From assembly GCA_946482075.1 (NCBI GenBank), contig CAMLQG010000021.1, forward strand, positions 1-41,723: DNA of 41,723 bases, written 5' to 3'. Position 1 is the stretch's first letter. Each line of letters starts with the position of its first letter. The DNA comes from an uncultured Erythrobacteraceae bacterium. Its GTDB lineage: Bacteria; Pseudomonadota; Alphaproteobacteria; Sphingomonadales; Sphingomonadaceae. The translations under genes and the position numbers were made by a program. The notes beneath the pieces were generated by a model. The model did no database searches. It saw nothing but the letters and a program-made list of their open reading frames with translations, and was not told the origin of the DNA. Shown here in pieces: positions 32,938 through 41,179 of this stretch.

Positions 32938-34347
32938 TCACTGAGGAGCGTATTGGTCCAGATATTCATCGACCACCTTCTCCAGGTGCTTGATGCGTAT
33001 CTCCTGCGAACTGGCGAACTGCATCGGAACATCGGGTGAACCGATCATCCCCTGCTGCTGGACGCTCATGTTCTGGTAATCCTGGTCGTAGGTTTCGCCG
33101 AGCAGTTCGGAAAAATCCCTCAGCGCTTCGCCGAAGGTCATGTCCCCCATCTCGATCACCTCGGCCGGCGGGGGCCTGACGCCCGATGCCGGGACGTCCC
33201 CGATAATGTAGAGGTCGAAGATGCTGGAGTGCGGATCGTTTCCGTTTGGACGGAAGCGGTAAATGGCCGGAAAGACCAGGGTCCGCCACAGGACCATGTT
33301 GGGGAATATCGAATATTGCGTGGAATCGATCAGTTCGGCTTCCGGACAGGACGAATAGTCCCGGCCGGACTGCGCCTGGTACACTGCGCGCATGTGGTCC
33401 GCCAGGAAAGCCCGGGCAGCGACGCCCTCCGGCACGGTAGGAGGCGCGCCAAGCCCATTCGCTTCGAAAAACTCGTTCACGATCGCCTGCTCCGACAGCG
33501 GTTCCACGATCGCGGTCGCTTGTTTCCCAATGGTGAGGCAGAACCGGCTCGCATGGCGTCCGAGGATGTCATACTGGCCATTCTCGTCCGCGAGGAACCC
33601 GGTGAACTGGGGATGGACCTGGAGCGTGTGAAAACTTTCCACGAACGCTTCGATGCCGAGCTTCCAGTTGCAAGGGAGGATCTTTCTGAGATGCGCGGCG
33701 ATGAACTTTTCCGAATGGTCCAGATAGCCGCTCAGATGCCGGGGTAATACGCCCAGGAAGCTCTCGAGCGACGGCGCTTCCGGATCGGGATTGATGAAAA
33801 CGAAGCCGCCCCACAGGCCGACCCGAACTTCAGCCAGGTGAACGGCTTCGTCGGTCAGGCCGGGGAAATCCCAGCGCATCGGGATATCGGTTATCTCGCC
33901 CGCAAGGTTCCAGGTGAAGCCGTGAAACGGGCAGCGGATCTTGCCGACACTTGTATCCTGCGTGCAGAGCTTCATGCCACGATGCATGCAGGTATTGCGG
34001 AAGGCCCGGATCTGGAGGTCGTCTCCCCGAACGATCATGTAGGAAGCGGACGCGATCTCGTACACCGAGATGTCGCCTGCTTCGGGGATCTCTTCCTCGC
34101 GGCAGGCCATCTGCCAGACATGCGACCAGAGCCCCTTGACCTCGCGGTCATGGAAATCCTGCGAGACATAGCGGTCCCGCGTGAAGGTGTAGGAAGCGAG
34201 GCCGGGATCTGGAGAAGGCAGTCGAATGTCTTCGGGCACCTGGCGCTGGTCCGCCGCGAGGTAGTCCTGATATTTCGGGCCGACTTGCTTGTCTTGCTCC
34301 GGCCGGCGCGTCCAATCCCGCCCTGGGCGTACCGCGACTTTGTCCAT
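32938..34347 (-). CDS. Rieske non-heme iron oxygenase, large (alpha) subunit
   Basis: 469 residues. The Rieske [2Fe-2S] motif is C120-M-H122 and C139-P-F-H142 ('CMHRGMKLC...CPFHGFTWN'). The mononuclear iron site is in 'NWKLGIEAFVESFHTLQVHPQ', with His240 and His245. The residue at the bridging position three before the first His is Glu237, where most family members have Asp. No beta subunit is nearby, so it is probably a homomeric alpha-only oxygenase. ATG 34347 follows GAGGAATAGATTC; a longer frame to 34407 lacks homology. It hydroxylates the substrate using electrons from a ferredoxin, for which the gene at 8777 is a candidate. It has its own -24/-12 promoter. Confidence 0.93.
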   Translation of the reverse strand: MDKVAVRPGRDWTRRPEQDKQVGPKYQDYLAADQRQVPEDIRLPSPDPGLASYTFTRDRYVSQDFHDREVKGLWSHVWQMACREEEIPEAGDISVYEIASASYMIVRGDDLQIRAFRNTCMHRGMKLCTQDTSVGKIRCPFHGFTWNLAGEITDIPMRWDFPGLTDEAVHLAEVRVGLWGGFVFINPDPEAPSLESFLGVLPRHLSGYLDHSEKFIAAHLRKILPCNWKLGIEAFVESFHTLQVHPQFTGFLADENGQYDILGRHASRFCLTIGKQATAIVEPLSEQAIVNEFFEANGLGAPPTVPEGVAARAFLADHMRAVYQAQSGRDYSSCPEAELIDSTQYSIFPNMVLWRTLVFPAIYRFRPNGNDPHSSIFDLYIIGDVPASGVRPPPAEVIEMGDMTFGEALRDFSELLGETYDQDYQNMSVQQQGMIGSPDVPMQFASSQEIRIKHLEKVVDEYLDQYAPQ

Positions 34348-34456
34348 GAATCTATTCCTCGTCCCTTTTGACTGCGGCCGTTCAGGCCCCGCATCCATCT
34401 CGAACAATGGCTCCCAAACTACTCTCGATTGCGAGCCATCCGGTCAAGGCCTATGA

Positions 34457-34472
34457 AGCAAGATGCATGCCA
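34457..34472 (-). promoter_or_regulatory. Sigma-54 (-24/-12) promoter of the Rieske oxygenase/VOC unit
   Basis: The minus strand reads TGGCATGCATCTTGCT, with exact GG-N10-GC spacing and TTGCT. The predicted start is near 34446, about 99 bases upstream of ATG 34347. The dyad centre is about 72 bp upstream. Confidence 0.78.
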
Positions 34473-34533
34473 TAGCGCCTCTGTCTCCGCGGTCCGGGTA
34501 TTCGCGTTACGGTGGGCGCCGAGGCGGCCGATA

Positions 34534-34552
34534 GTGTATTTCTCGAATACAC
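34534..34552. promoter_or_regulatory. Upstream activator dyad 4 (GTGT-N11-ACAC)
   Basis: GTGTATTTCTCGAATACAC consists of perfect 7-bp arms (GTGTATT/AATACAC) around 5 bases. The 3' flank ends TGTCCGTTA, a sequence also found just after dyad 3. It is positioned to serve both divergent -24/-12 boxes (72 and 84 bp away). Confidence 0.72.
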
Positions 34553-34625
34553 CTGTGTCCGTTAGGGCTGCGGAATGCGCCCCTTGCGACAGCCCGCTGC
34601 CCGCTGCTGTGGGATCCCATGCGAT

Positions 34626-34641
34626 TGGCCCGGTCCTTGCT
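34626..34641 (+). promoter_or_regulatory. Sigma-54 (-24/-12) promoter of the right-hand plus operon
   Basis: TGGCCCGGTCCTTGCT has exact GG-N10-GC spacing. The predicted start near 34652 leaves a leader of about 134 nt to ATG 34786, the longest of the six, and that leader contains a hairpin. Confidence 0.75.
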
Positions 34642-34680
34642 AGGTGTAGCGGGCGATGTTCTGTAGGGCTTTGAAGAAGC

Positions 34681-34709
34681 CTGATCGAGGGCGGTAATGT
34701 CCCGATCAG
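34681..34709 (+). other. Hairpin in the 5' leader of the flavoprotein operon
   Basis: CTGATCG (34681-34687) pairs with CGATCAG (34703-34709) around a 15-nt loop. It lies within the leader predicted from the -24/-12 promoter. It may affect stability or translation; no riboswitch class is recognised. Confidence 0.4.
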
Positions 34710-34785
34710 TATCTGCACTTCAATCGCCCAAAGAAGAAGAACGTGCGGGCTTTCGCTGTTCGATGAGACTGGTTGGAATTGGGAT

Positions 34786-36489
34786 ATGGGGCTTGATGGG
34801 GTTGGTTCGGTCGACATGCTCGTGGTGGGCTCCGGGCTGGGCGGGATGATGTCCGCCATCCGTGCGCATGACCTCGGGCTCCGGACGGCGATGATCGAGA
34901 AGAGCCACGTCTATGGCGGAACCTCCGCGCTTTCGGGTGGTGGGATCTGGATACCGGTCAATCCCGAAATGGGAGACGAAGACTCTCACGAGAAGGCGAT
35001 GTCCTATCTGCGCTCTCTCATGGGCAACAGGGCGGACGAAAGAAAATTGAGAGCCTATGTCGAAAACGCCGCCGCCATGGTCGACTATGCCCGTTCGGTC
35101 GGCGTCAACCTGTTCAGGGCCGAGGGCTATCCCGACTATTTTTCCGAATTGCCGGACGCCGTGGACGGCCGGCAGATGCTGTCGGGCGATTTCGACGGGA
35201 AGCTTCTTGGCGACGAATTCTTCCGGATGCGGCAGACATATCCCGCGTTCATGGCGTTCGGCCGTTATGCGCTCAACCTCGACGCGGCATATACGGTGCC
35301 CAGCCGGCAAAAGGGCTGGTTATGGGCGGGCTTCAAGCTCGTGGCGGGCTATTGGGCGGACATCGCCTGGCGCTTGAAGACCTCTCGCGATAGCCGGCTG
35401 TCGATGGGGCAAGCCTTCGTCGGAGCGCTGCGCAAGGCGATGCTGGAGCGGGGCATCCCCCTGATGCTCAACACGCGACTTGTCGGGATCGAGAAGGACG
35501 ATCGCCGGGTGACGGGCGTTCGAGTGCTCCGCAACGGGAACGAGCATGTCATTCCCGCGCGTGCCGTGATCCTGGCGGCAGGCGGTTTCGAGCACAATCA
35601 GGCGATGCGCGATGCGTATCATTCGGTCAGGACCGAAGCGATCAGCACGCTCACGCCGCAGGGAGGGAACGAAGGCGATGCCATCCTCGCAGGTCAGAAG
35701 ATCGGGGCGGATCTCGATAATATGGAGAGCGCGTGGTGGGTGCCGACCATCCGGCTGCCCGGCAAGAACAACACCGCCTTTTCCGGCCAGGTGTTCTTCG
35801 ATCGCAGCCGTCCGGGCATCATAGCGGTCAATCGCCTTGGAAATCGTTTCTGCAACGAAGCGCTGTCCTACGATCGTTTCGGCCAGGCGATGATCGAGGA
35901 TCATCGCGAGACCGGAGCCAACCTGCCGAGCTGGCTGATCTTCGATGCCAAATACAGGCACACTTTCCCGATCAGCGATATCCTGCCGGGATGGGTCAGG
36001 GGCGACAAGCATCTGCCGCACGAACTCTGGGATACGATCCTTTTCCGCGCCGACACGGTCGCGGAACTCGCAGCAAAAATCGAGATCGATCCGAAGTCGC
36101 TCGAAGCGACGGTCGAGCGCTTCAACACATTCGCGAAATCGGGCAAGGACCTCGATTTCAATCGCGGCGATGCCCCCTACGACAAGTTCTTCGGCGATGC
36201 GCGAGCGCAACCCAACTCGAACTTGGGACCGATCGCCAGGGCTCCCTTCTATGCCGTGAAGGTCGAACTCGGCGATATCGGGACGAAGGGCGGCTTGCGC
36301 GTGGATGAACACGCGCGCGTCATCGGCACGAATGGGGAGCCCATCGAGGGGCTGTATGCCACCGGGAACACGGCCGGCTCCGTTTTCCGGGATGTCTATC
36401 CCGGCGCGGGGAGCACGCTCGGTCCTGCGATGGTCTTCGGTTTCCTCGGCGCGGGCCATGCAGCAAGTTTGCTGCGCGGCGAGGGCTGA
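34786..36489 (+). CDS. FAD-dependent 3-ketosteroid-dehydrogenase-family flavoprotein 2
   Basis: 567 residues, the same family as the gene at 30675. The N-terminal 'VDMLVVGSGLGGMMSAIRA' has a proper G15-x-G-x-x-G loop, then 'GGTSALSGGGIWIPVN' and 'AVILAAGGFEHNQAMRDAY'. The C-terminal 'GNTAGSVFRDVYPGAGSTLGPAMVFGFLGAGHA' has Y538-P-G-A-G, the delta-1-KSTD Tyr/Gly signature. It probably oxidises a ring C-C bond next to a ketone. Compared with the paralogue at 30675 it differs throughout the substrate-binding domain, so the two likely act on different intermediates. ATG 34786 has only a weak ribosome-binding site (GGAATTGGG). Confidence 0.9.
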   Translation: MGLDGVGSVDMLVVGSGLGGMMSAIRAHDLGLRTAMIEKSHVYGGTSALSGGGIWIPVNPEMGDEDSHEKAMSYLRSLMGNRADERKLRAYVENAAAMVDYARSVGVNLFRAEGYPDYFSELPDAVDGRQMLSGDFDGKLLGDEFFRMRQTYPAFMAFGRYALNLDAAYTVPSRQKGWLWAGFKLVAGYWADIAWRLKTSRDSRLSMGQAFVGALRKAMLERGIPLMLNTRLVGIEKDDRRVTGVRVLRNGNEHVIPARAVILAAGGFEHNQAMRDAYHSVRTEAISTLTPQGGNEGDAILAGQKIGADLDNMESAWWVPTIRLPGKNNTAFSGQVFFDRSRPGIIAVNRLGNRFCNEALSYDRFGQAMIEDHRETGANLPSWLIFDAKYRHTFPISDILPGWVRGDKHLPHELWDTILFRADTVAELAAKIEIDPKSLEATVERFNTFAKSGKDLDFNRGDAPYDKFFGDARAQPNSNLGPIARAPFYAVKVELGDIGTKGGLRVDEHARVIGTNGEPIEGLYATGNTAGSVFRDVYPGAGSTLGPAMVFGFLGAGHAASLLRGEG

Positions 36490-36576
36490 GGTGCGGGAAC
36501 GAGCTAGGCGAGGGCTGTTCCGATCGCTGGCCCAAGCGGCGATCCCGGCGGCCGGAGGAGAGGAAAGGAACCAGAT

Positions 36577-36627
36577 ATGCAAGCTTTGATCACGGTCTTG
36601 CACCGCCGCGCAGGGCACGCGTCATGA
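36577..36627 (+). CDS. Candidate 16-residue leader peptide coupled to the next flavoprotein
   Basis: ATG 36577 has a strong AGGAGAGGAAAGGA purine tract upstream. It encodes MQALITVLHRRAGHAS and stops with TGA at 36625-36627, overlapping the next gene's ATG (36624) as ATGA. The next gene itself has only a weak ribosome-binding site, so its translation may depend on ribosomes ending this short frame. No homology is claimed; the peptide sequence may be incidental. Confidence 0.5.
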   Translation: MQALITVLHRRAGHAS

Positions 36628-38375
36628 ACGATAATCTGCACGGTTCCTCTCCGGTGGTTGAGGGGCCGACGACGATCGCCGACGCATCCCAAATCCACTG
36701 GGACGACGAAGTCGATGTGCTCGTCGTGGGCTTCGGCGGGGCAGGCGCTTCTGCCGCGATCGAGGCCTCGGATCTTGGCTGCGAGGTCCAGATACTTGAT
36801 CGATTTGGCGGGGGCGGGGCGACAGCGCTCAGCGGCGGGATTCATTACGCCGGCGGAACTTCCGTCCAGCATGCTGCGGGAGTCACGGACAGTGCAGAGG
36901 AGATGTACAAATATCTGCGGCTCGAAGTGGGGGATGCCGTTTCTGACGATACCCTCCGGAAGTTCTGCGATGACAGTGCGGACAATATCGAATGGCTGAA
37001 GGATCTCGGCGTCGAATTCGGCGGCGGAATCCATTCGGGAAAGACCGTTTATCCGCCTGACGGGAAGTTCCTCTACTATTCGGGCAACGAAGCGCTGCCC
37101 GCCTATGCCAACAAGGCCGATCCTGCAGTGCGCGGTCATCGGGTGGTCGGCAAAGGCTATACCGGCCATGTCTATTTTGCGGCGATGAAGACGGCGGTTG
37201 AAAGCAGGGCCATTCCGGTAAGAACGCATACCAGGGTGGTCCGGCTCATCCTGGACCAGCAAGGCCGGACCATCGGGGTGGAGGCGCTGGTTCTTTCCGA
37301 AGACCAGCACAAGGCTCATGACAGACTGTTCCGCAAGGCCGGGCCCATGCCTTTCAATTTCGCGACCTCCGCCAAGGCGATGGCGAAAGCACGGGAGATG
37401 GAGGAAATAAGCGGACAGCGCATCCGGATACGCGCGCGGCATGGCGTGATCCTGGCCACCGGCGGCTTCTGTTTCAACAACGAGATGCTTGAGGAGCATA
37501 TGCCGCATTTCGCCCGCTTCGCGCCGGCGATGCTGCGAATGGGTTCGATGGGCTGCGATGGCAGCGGCATATTGCTGGGCCAGTCGGCCGGCGGCGCGGT
37601 CCGGAAGATGGAGAACAATTTCTACGGCCGGATCATCTCGCCGCCGACGGCCCTGACCGAAGGCAGCGTCGTCAATCGCCAAGGGCGCCGTTTCTACAAT
37701 GAAGATGCGTATAATGCCGAGCTGGGCGGGGCCATCGCCCTGCAGGAGGATGGGATCGCCTGGTTGATCCTCGATCAGGACACCTGGCGCAAGCTTCGCG
37801 CGCAATTGTGGCCCAAGGGCGACGGGCAGTTCATGCAATGGTATCTCCCGGCCCTGATCAATATTCTGTTCGGAGGCACCAGGAAGGCCGCGACGCTGGA
37901 GGAACTGGCGAAGAAGTGCGACATCAGCGCCGAAGGTCTGAAGACGGAAGCGCGCTTGGAAGCGGAGAACATCGCCGCCGGCAAAGGTGATCCCCTCGGG
38001 AAGTCCGACAAGTATTACCGGGCACTCGGGAACGGGCCCTATCATGCGATCAACATGGCCGTGTGGAACAAGTTCGTGCTTGCCCCTTTCCTGACGCTGG
38101 GCGGCCTGGCGATCGACGAGGGCAGCGGGGTCGTGATAAACGAAGCCGGCAAACCCATACCCGGCCTCTACGCCATCGGCAGAGCCGCGATCGGCTTATG
38201 CGCCAACCGCTATCTCAGCGGGATGTCGCTCGCCGACGGGGTCTTTTCGGGGCGCAGAGCCGCCCGGGATTGCGCGGCAGTCAAGCAGTCCGGAGCAAAC
38301 GGACGGTCGCGTCTGGCTACCGAGAGCGCACTGAACTCCGGCCGCGATCATGCCGACGACCTGCGCCCCGCATGA
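36624..38375 (+). CDS. FAD-dependent 3-ketosteroid dehydrogenase-like, delta-4-(5-alpha) type
   Basis: 583 residues. It has 'DDEVDVLVVGFGGAGASAAIEA' (G36-F-G-G-A-G41), 'FGGGGATALSGGIHYAGGTSVQHAAG', 'GVILATGGFCFNNEMLEEHMP' and the C-terminal 'LYAIGRAAIGLCANRYLSGMSLADGVFSGRRAA'. The 'GR.A.G.C.N.Y.SG.SLAD..FSGRRA' ending resembles 3-oxo-5-alpha-steroid 4-dehydrogenases rather than the YPG.G ending of the other two flavoproteins here. It would introduce a double bond between C4 and C5 of a saturated 3-keto ring. The subfamily call is by recognition and remains moderate. It lies 134 bp after flavoprotein 2, with a short coupled leader frame in between. Confidence 0.85.
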   Translation: MNDNLHGSSPVVEGPTTIADASQIHWDDEVDVLVVGFGGAGASAAIEASDLGCEVQILDRFGGGGATALSGGIHYAGGTSVQHAAGVTDSAEEMYKYLRLEVGDAVSDDTLRKFCDDSADNIEWLKDLGVEFGGGIHSGKTVYPPDGKFLYYSGNEALPAYANKADPAVRGHRVVGKGYTGHVYFAAMKTAVESRAIPVRTHTRVVRLILDQQGRTIGVEALVLSEDQHKAHDRLFRKAGPMPFNFATSAKAMAKAREMEEISGQRIRIRARHGVILATGGFCFNNEMLEEHMPHFARFAPAMLRMGSMGCDGSGILLGQSAGGAVRKMENNFYGRIISPPTALTEGSVVNRQGRRFYNEDAYNAELGGAIALQEDGIAWLILDQDTWRKLRAQLWPKGDGQFMQWYLPALINILFGGTRKAATLEELAKKCDISAEGLKTEARLEAENIAAGKGDPLGKSDKYYRALGNGPYHAINMAVWNKFVLAPFLTLGGLAIDEGSGVVINEAGKPIPGLYAIGRAAIGLCANRYLSGMSLADGVFSGRRAARDCAAVKQSGANGRSRLATESALNSGRDHADDLRPA

Positions 38376-38382
38376 CCCCGAG

Positions 38383-39639
38383 ATGGATATGAGAAATATG
38401 AGAGATGTGTTTATCGCCGGAATGGGAATGACGCCGTTCGGACGTCATTTCGATCTGTCCGTCAAGGATCTGGTGCAGAGAGCCGTCACCTCGGCAATCG
38501 CGGATTGCGGGATCAACAGTTCCGGGATCGAAGCCGCCTTCTTCGCCAATACGTCTCAATCCGTATTGGAGGGGCAGCATATGATCGGCGGGCAGGTGGC
38601 GCTCCGTCCGCTGGGCTTCCAGGGCATTCCCGTGCTCAATGTGGAAAATGCCTGCGCCAGTTCGACGAGCGGGCTCCATACGGCCTGCGCCTATATCCGC
38701 GCGGGCATGTGCGACGTGGCGCTGGTGGTCGGGGTGGACAAAATGAACCACCCCGACAAGAAGAAGAGCCTGAGCCTGTTCGACGGGGCCTGGGATGTCC
38801 ACGCCGCCGACCAAGCCTTGGCCCGGCTTCTCGAACTCGGTGAGGAGGTCGAGATTCCGGCCGGCCGGGAAGGGCCGCCCAATCGCAGCATATTCATGGA
38901 TATCTATGCGGCGCTGGCGCGCCACCACATGCACAGCTTCGGCACGACCGAACGGCAGATCGCGGCGGTTTCCGCGAAGAACCACTTCCATTCGACCTTC
39001 AATCCGCTGGCACAATATCGCAACGACATGTCGATCGAGGAAGTGCTGGCCGCTCCCGTGATTTCCTGGCCTTTGACATTGCCGATGTGTTCGCCGGTGA
39101 CGGACGGCGCCGCCGCCGCCATACTTGTCGCAGGCGACGTGCTCGGTCCGGAGATCGGCCCCCGTGCCGTGAGAATCGCGGCGTCGGTCCTGGCTTCGGG
39201 CAGCGACCGGTCGGCGGACGAGCCTGAAAAGAGCGTATGCCATCTCGCAGCCAGCCGCGCCTACGAGTTGGCGGGTGTCGGGCCTGACGACATGTCGGTG
39301 GCCGAGGTCCATGACGCTTCCGCTTTCGCCGAGATTGCCCAGATAGAGAATCTCGGTTTCGTGCCCTTCGGCGAAGGCGGGCCGGCGAGCGAGCGGGGGG
39401 ACACCAGACTGGGGGGGCGGATACCCGTCAACGTGTCGGGGGGGCTGGAATCCAAGGGGCATCGGATCGCGGCGACGGGCCTCGGCCAGCTCTACGAACT
39501 GACCCGCCAATTGCGCGGTGAGGCCGGCGCGTCGCAGGTCGAGAATGCACGCTTCGCCATCGCGGAGAACGGGGGCGGCTTCCACGGTTACGAGGAAGCG
39601 GCGGCCTGCATCACCATCCTGGAAAGGCCGCATACGTGA
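38383..39639 (+). CDS. Thiolase, SCP-x/acetyl-CoA acetyltransferase-like, with catalytic Cys
   Basis: 418 residues. It has 'FIAGMGMTPFGRHFDLSVKDLVQRAV', the nucleophile Cys91 in VENACASSTSGLH, 'SVAEVHDASAFAEIAQIENLGF' (HD motif) and 'NVSGGLESKGHRIAATGLGQLYELTRQL' (GH motif). The second Cys of classical thiolases is not in its usual CxG context. Unlike the thiolase-like gene at 10829 it keeps the nucleophile, so thiolytic cleavage or acyl transfer is plausible. No DUF35 gene adjoins it. The start is one of several close ATGs (38383, 38389, 38398); 38383 is used, 8 bp after the preceding stop. It overlaps the next ligase by GTGA. Confidence 0.88.
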   Translation: MDMRNMRDVFIAGMGMTPFGRHFDLSVKDLVQRAVTSAIADCGINSSGIEAAFFANTSQSVLEGQHMIGGQVALRPLGFQGIPVLNVENACASSTSGLHTACAYIRAGMCDVALVVGVDKMNHPDKKKSLSLFDGAWDVHAADQALARLLELGEEVEIPAGREGPPNRSIFMDIYAALARHHMHSFGTTERQIAAVSAKNHFHSTFNPLAQYRNDMSIEEVLAAPVISWPLTLPMCSPVTDGAAAAILVAGDVLGPEIGPRAVRIAASVLASGSDRSADEPEKSVCHLAASRAYELAGVGPDDMSVAEVHDASAFAEIAQIENLGFVPFGEGGPASERGDTRLGGRIPVNVSGGLESKGHRIAATGLGQLYELTRQLRGEAGASQVENARFAIAENGGGFHGYEEAAACITILERPHT

Positions 39640-41168
39640 ATGTCGCTCTGTTCCTGAAGACGGTCGCGCGCTCGTTCCCCGAGCGTCCCGCCGTCTCCTT
39701 CGGAGAGGATCTCGTCGCGACCTATGCGCAGCTGGGCGATCGCGTTGCGCGTCTGGCTGGGGCGTTCCACGCCGCAGGCCTGCACCATGGCGATCGCGTG
39801 GCGCTGGCGATGGCGAACACGCCGGAATATATCGAGATCCTGTTCGGCATCTGGCATGCGGGCCTGTGCGCCGTGCCGATGAATGCCAAGCTTCATCCCA
39901 AGGAAGTGGCGTATGCTCTCGAAAATTCGGGATCGCGCTGGTGTTTCATCACCGATGATCTCGCATCGAAGCTTTCCGCGCTGGGGGATGAGCTGCCGGA
40001 GCTGGAACAATTTGTCGTTGCGGGAAGTGATGGCTATGAAAAGCTGTTCCGCGCGCGACCCGCTGCATTGGCGGATGTCGCCGAGCAGGACCCCGCATGG
40101 CTTTTCTACACGAGCGGGACGACGGGAAGGCCGAAAGGCGCGACTCTGACGCACAAGTCGCTGACGGCGATGACGCTGCGATATTTCGCGGATATTGATT
40201 CCGTCGCGGAAGTCGACTGCATGCTTCATTCCGCTCCGCTATCGCATGGCGGCGGCCTGTACGCGCTGCCGCACATCGCCAAGGGCTCCCACCACGTGGT
40301 GCCGGCAAGTCGCGGTTTCGACCCCGCGGAGATCGCGGAACTGACCCATCATTACGACAATCTGACCTTCTTCTGCGTACCGACGATGTTGAACCGGCTG
40401 GTGAACGATCCTGCCCTGGAAGGGGCGCGGCTGGATGCGATCAAGACGATCTTCTATGGCGGTTCGCCGATGTACCTTGAGGATCTGAAACGCGCGCTTT
40501 CCATCCTCGGCCCCAAACTGGTGGGAATGTACGCGCAGGGCGAGACGCCCAATACACTGACTTTCCTCTCGAAGCGGGCGCATGGCGATGTCGATCATCC
40601 CCGCTATGAGGAACATCTCTCCTCGGTGGGCATTGCGCGGACGGGTGTCGAGTTCCGTATTGTCGATGAAGCTGGCGATGATGTTCCCGATGGCGAGGTC
40701 GGGGAAGTGATCACGCGCAGCGATGTCTGCATGTCCGGTTACTGGAACAATCCGGAAGCGACGGAGAGGACGCTGCGCGATGGCTGGCTCCATACGGGCG
40801 ATATGGGCTGCGTGAGCGACGATGGTTTCCTGAGCTTGAAGGATCGATCCAAAGACCTCATCATCTCGGGCGGCAGCAACATCTATCCGCGCGAGGTGGA
40901 GGAGGTTCTCCTGACCCATCCGGCCGTGCTCGAAGTATCCGTGGTCGGCCGGCCGCATGCCGATTGGGGCGAGGAAGTGGTGGCTTTCGTCGTGGCGCGA
41001 CCGGGACAGGCAATCGATATCGCCGAGCTGGACGGCAAATGTCTGGATAATATCGCGAGGTTCAAGCGGCCGAAGGACTACATCATTTTGCCGGAACTGC
41101 CGAAGAGCGATTACGGAAAGGTGCTGAAGACGGAACTTCGCAAGCATTTCGCGTCGTTGCCGGCCTGA
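39636..41168 (+). CDS. Acyl-CoA ligase (AMP-forming)
   Basis: A 510-residue ANL ligase. The P-loop FYTSGTTGRPKGA is at about 157-169, then 'APLSHGGGLYALPHIAKG', 'FYGGSPMYLEDLKRAL', 'GMYAQGETPNT', 'GYWNNPEATERTLRDGWLHTGDMGCVSDDGFLSLKDRSKDLIISGGSNIYPREVEE', and the catalytic Lys at about 495 in LPKSDYGKVLKTEL. The motif set resembles medium-chain or aromatic acid ligases. The start is a GTG at 39636 overlapping the thiolase stop (GTGA), so translation is coupled. It would activate a pathway acid in the cytoplasm; substrate unknown. Confidence 0.93.
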   Translation: MNVALFLKTVARSFPERPAVSFGEDLVATYAQLGDRVARLAGAFHAAGLHHGDRVALAMANTPEYIEILFGIWHAGLCAVPMNAKLHPKEVAYALENSGSRWCFITDDLASKLSALGDELPELEQFVVAGSDGYEKLFRARPAALADVAEQDPAWLFYTSGTTGRPKGATLTHKSLTAMTLRYFADIDSVAEVDCMLHSAPLSHGGGLYALPHIAKGSHHVVPASRGFDPAEIAELTHHYDNLTFFCVPTMLNRLVNDPALEGARLDAIKTIFYGGSPMYLEDLKRALSILGPKLVGMYAQGETPNTLTFLSKRAHGDVDHPRYEEHLSSVGIARTGVEFRIVDEAGDDVPDGEVGEVITRSDVCMSGYWNNPEATERTLRDGWLHTGDMGCVSDDGFLSLKDRSKDLIISGGSNIYPREVEEVLLTHPAVLEVSVVGRPHADWGEEVVAFVVARPGQAIDIAELDGKCLDNIARFKRPKDYIILPELPKSDYGKVLKTELRKHFASLPA

Positions 41169-41179
41169 GGATTGCAAGC

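Larger units (their letters stand above)
34348..34785. other. 438-bp divergent regulatory region
   Basis: No protein gene is supported. It holds a minus-strand sigma-54 box (34457-34472), the activator dyad (34534-34552), a plus-strand sigma-54 box (34626-34641) and a leader hairpin (34681-34709). The layout repeats that of 27809-28222: one dyad between two divergent -24/-12 promoters. Confidence 0.7.

Noticed and set aside
26522..34347. An estrogen 4,5-seco degradation cluster (P450 plus meta-cleavage)
   Set aside because: There is a P450 and a TonB receptor, but no 4-hydroxyestrone-type extradiol dioxygenase and no indolepyruvate-ferredoxin-oxidoreductase-like gene, so the assignment is not supported.
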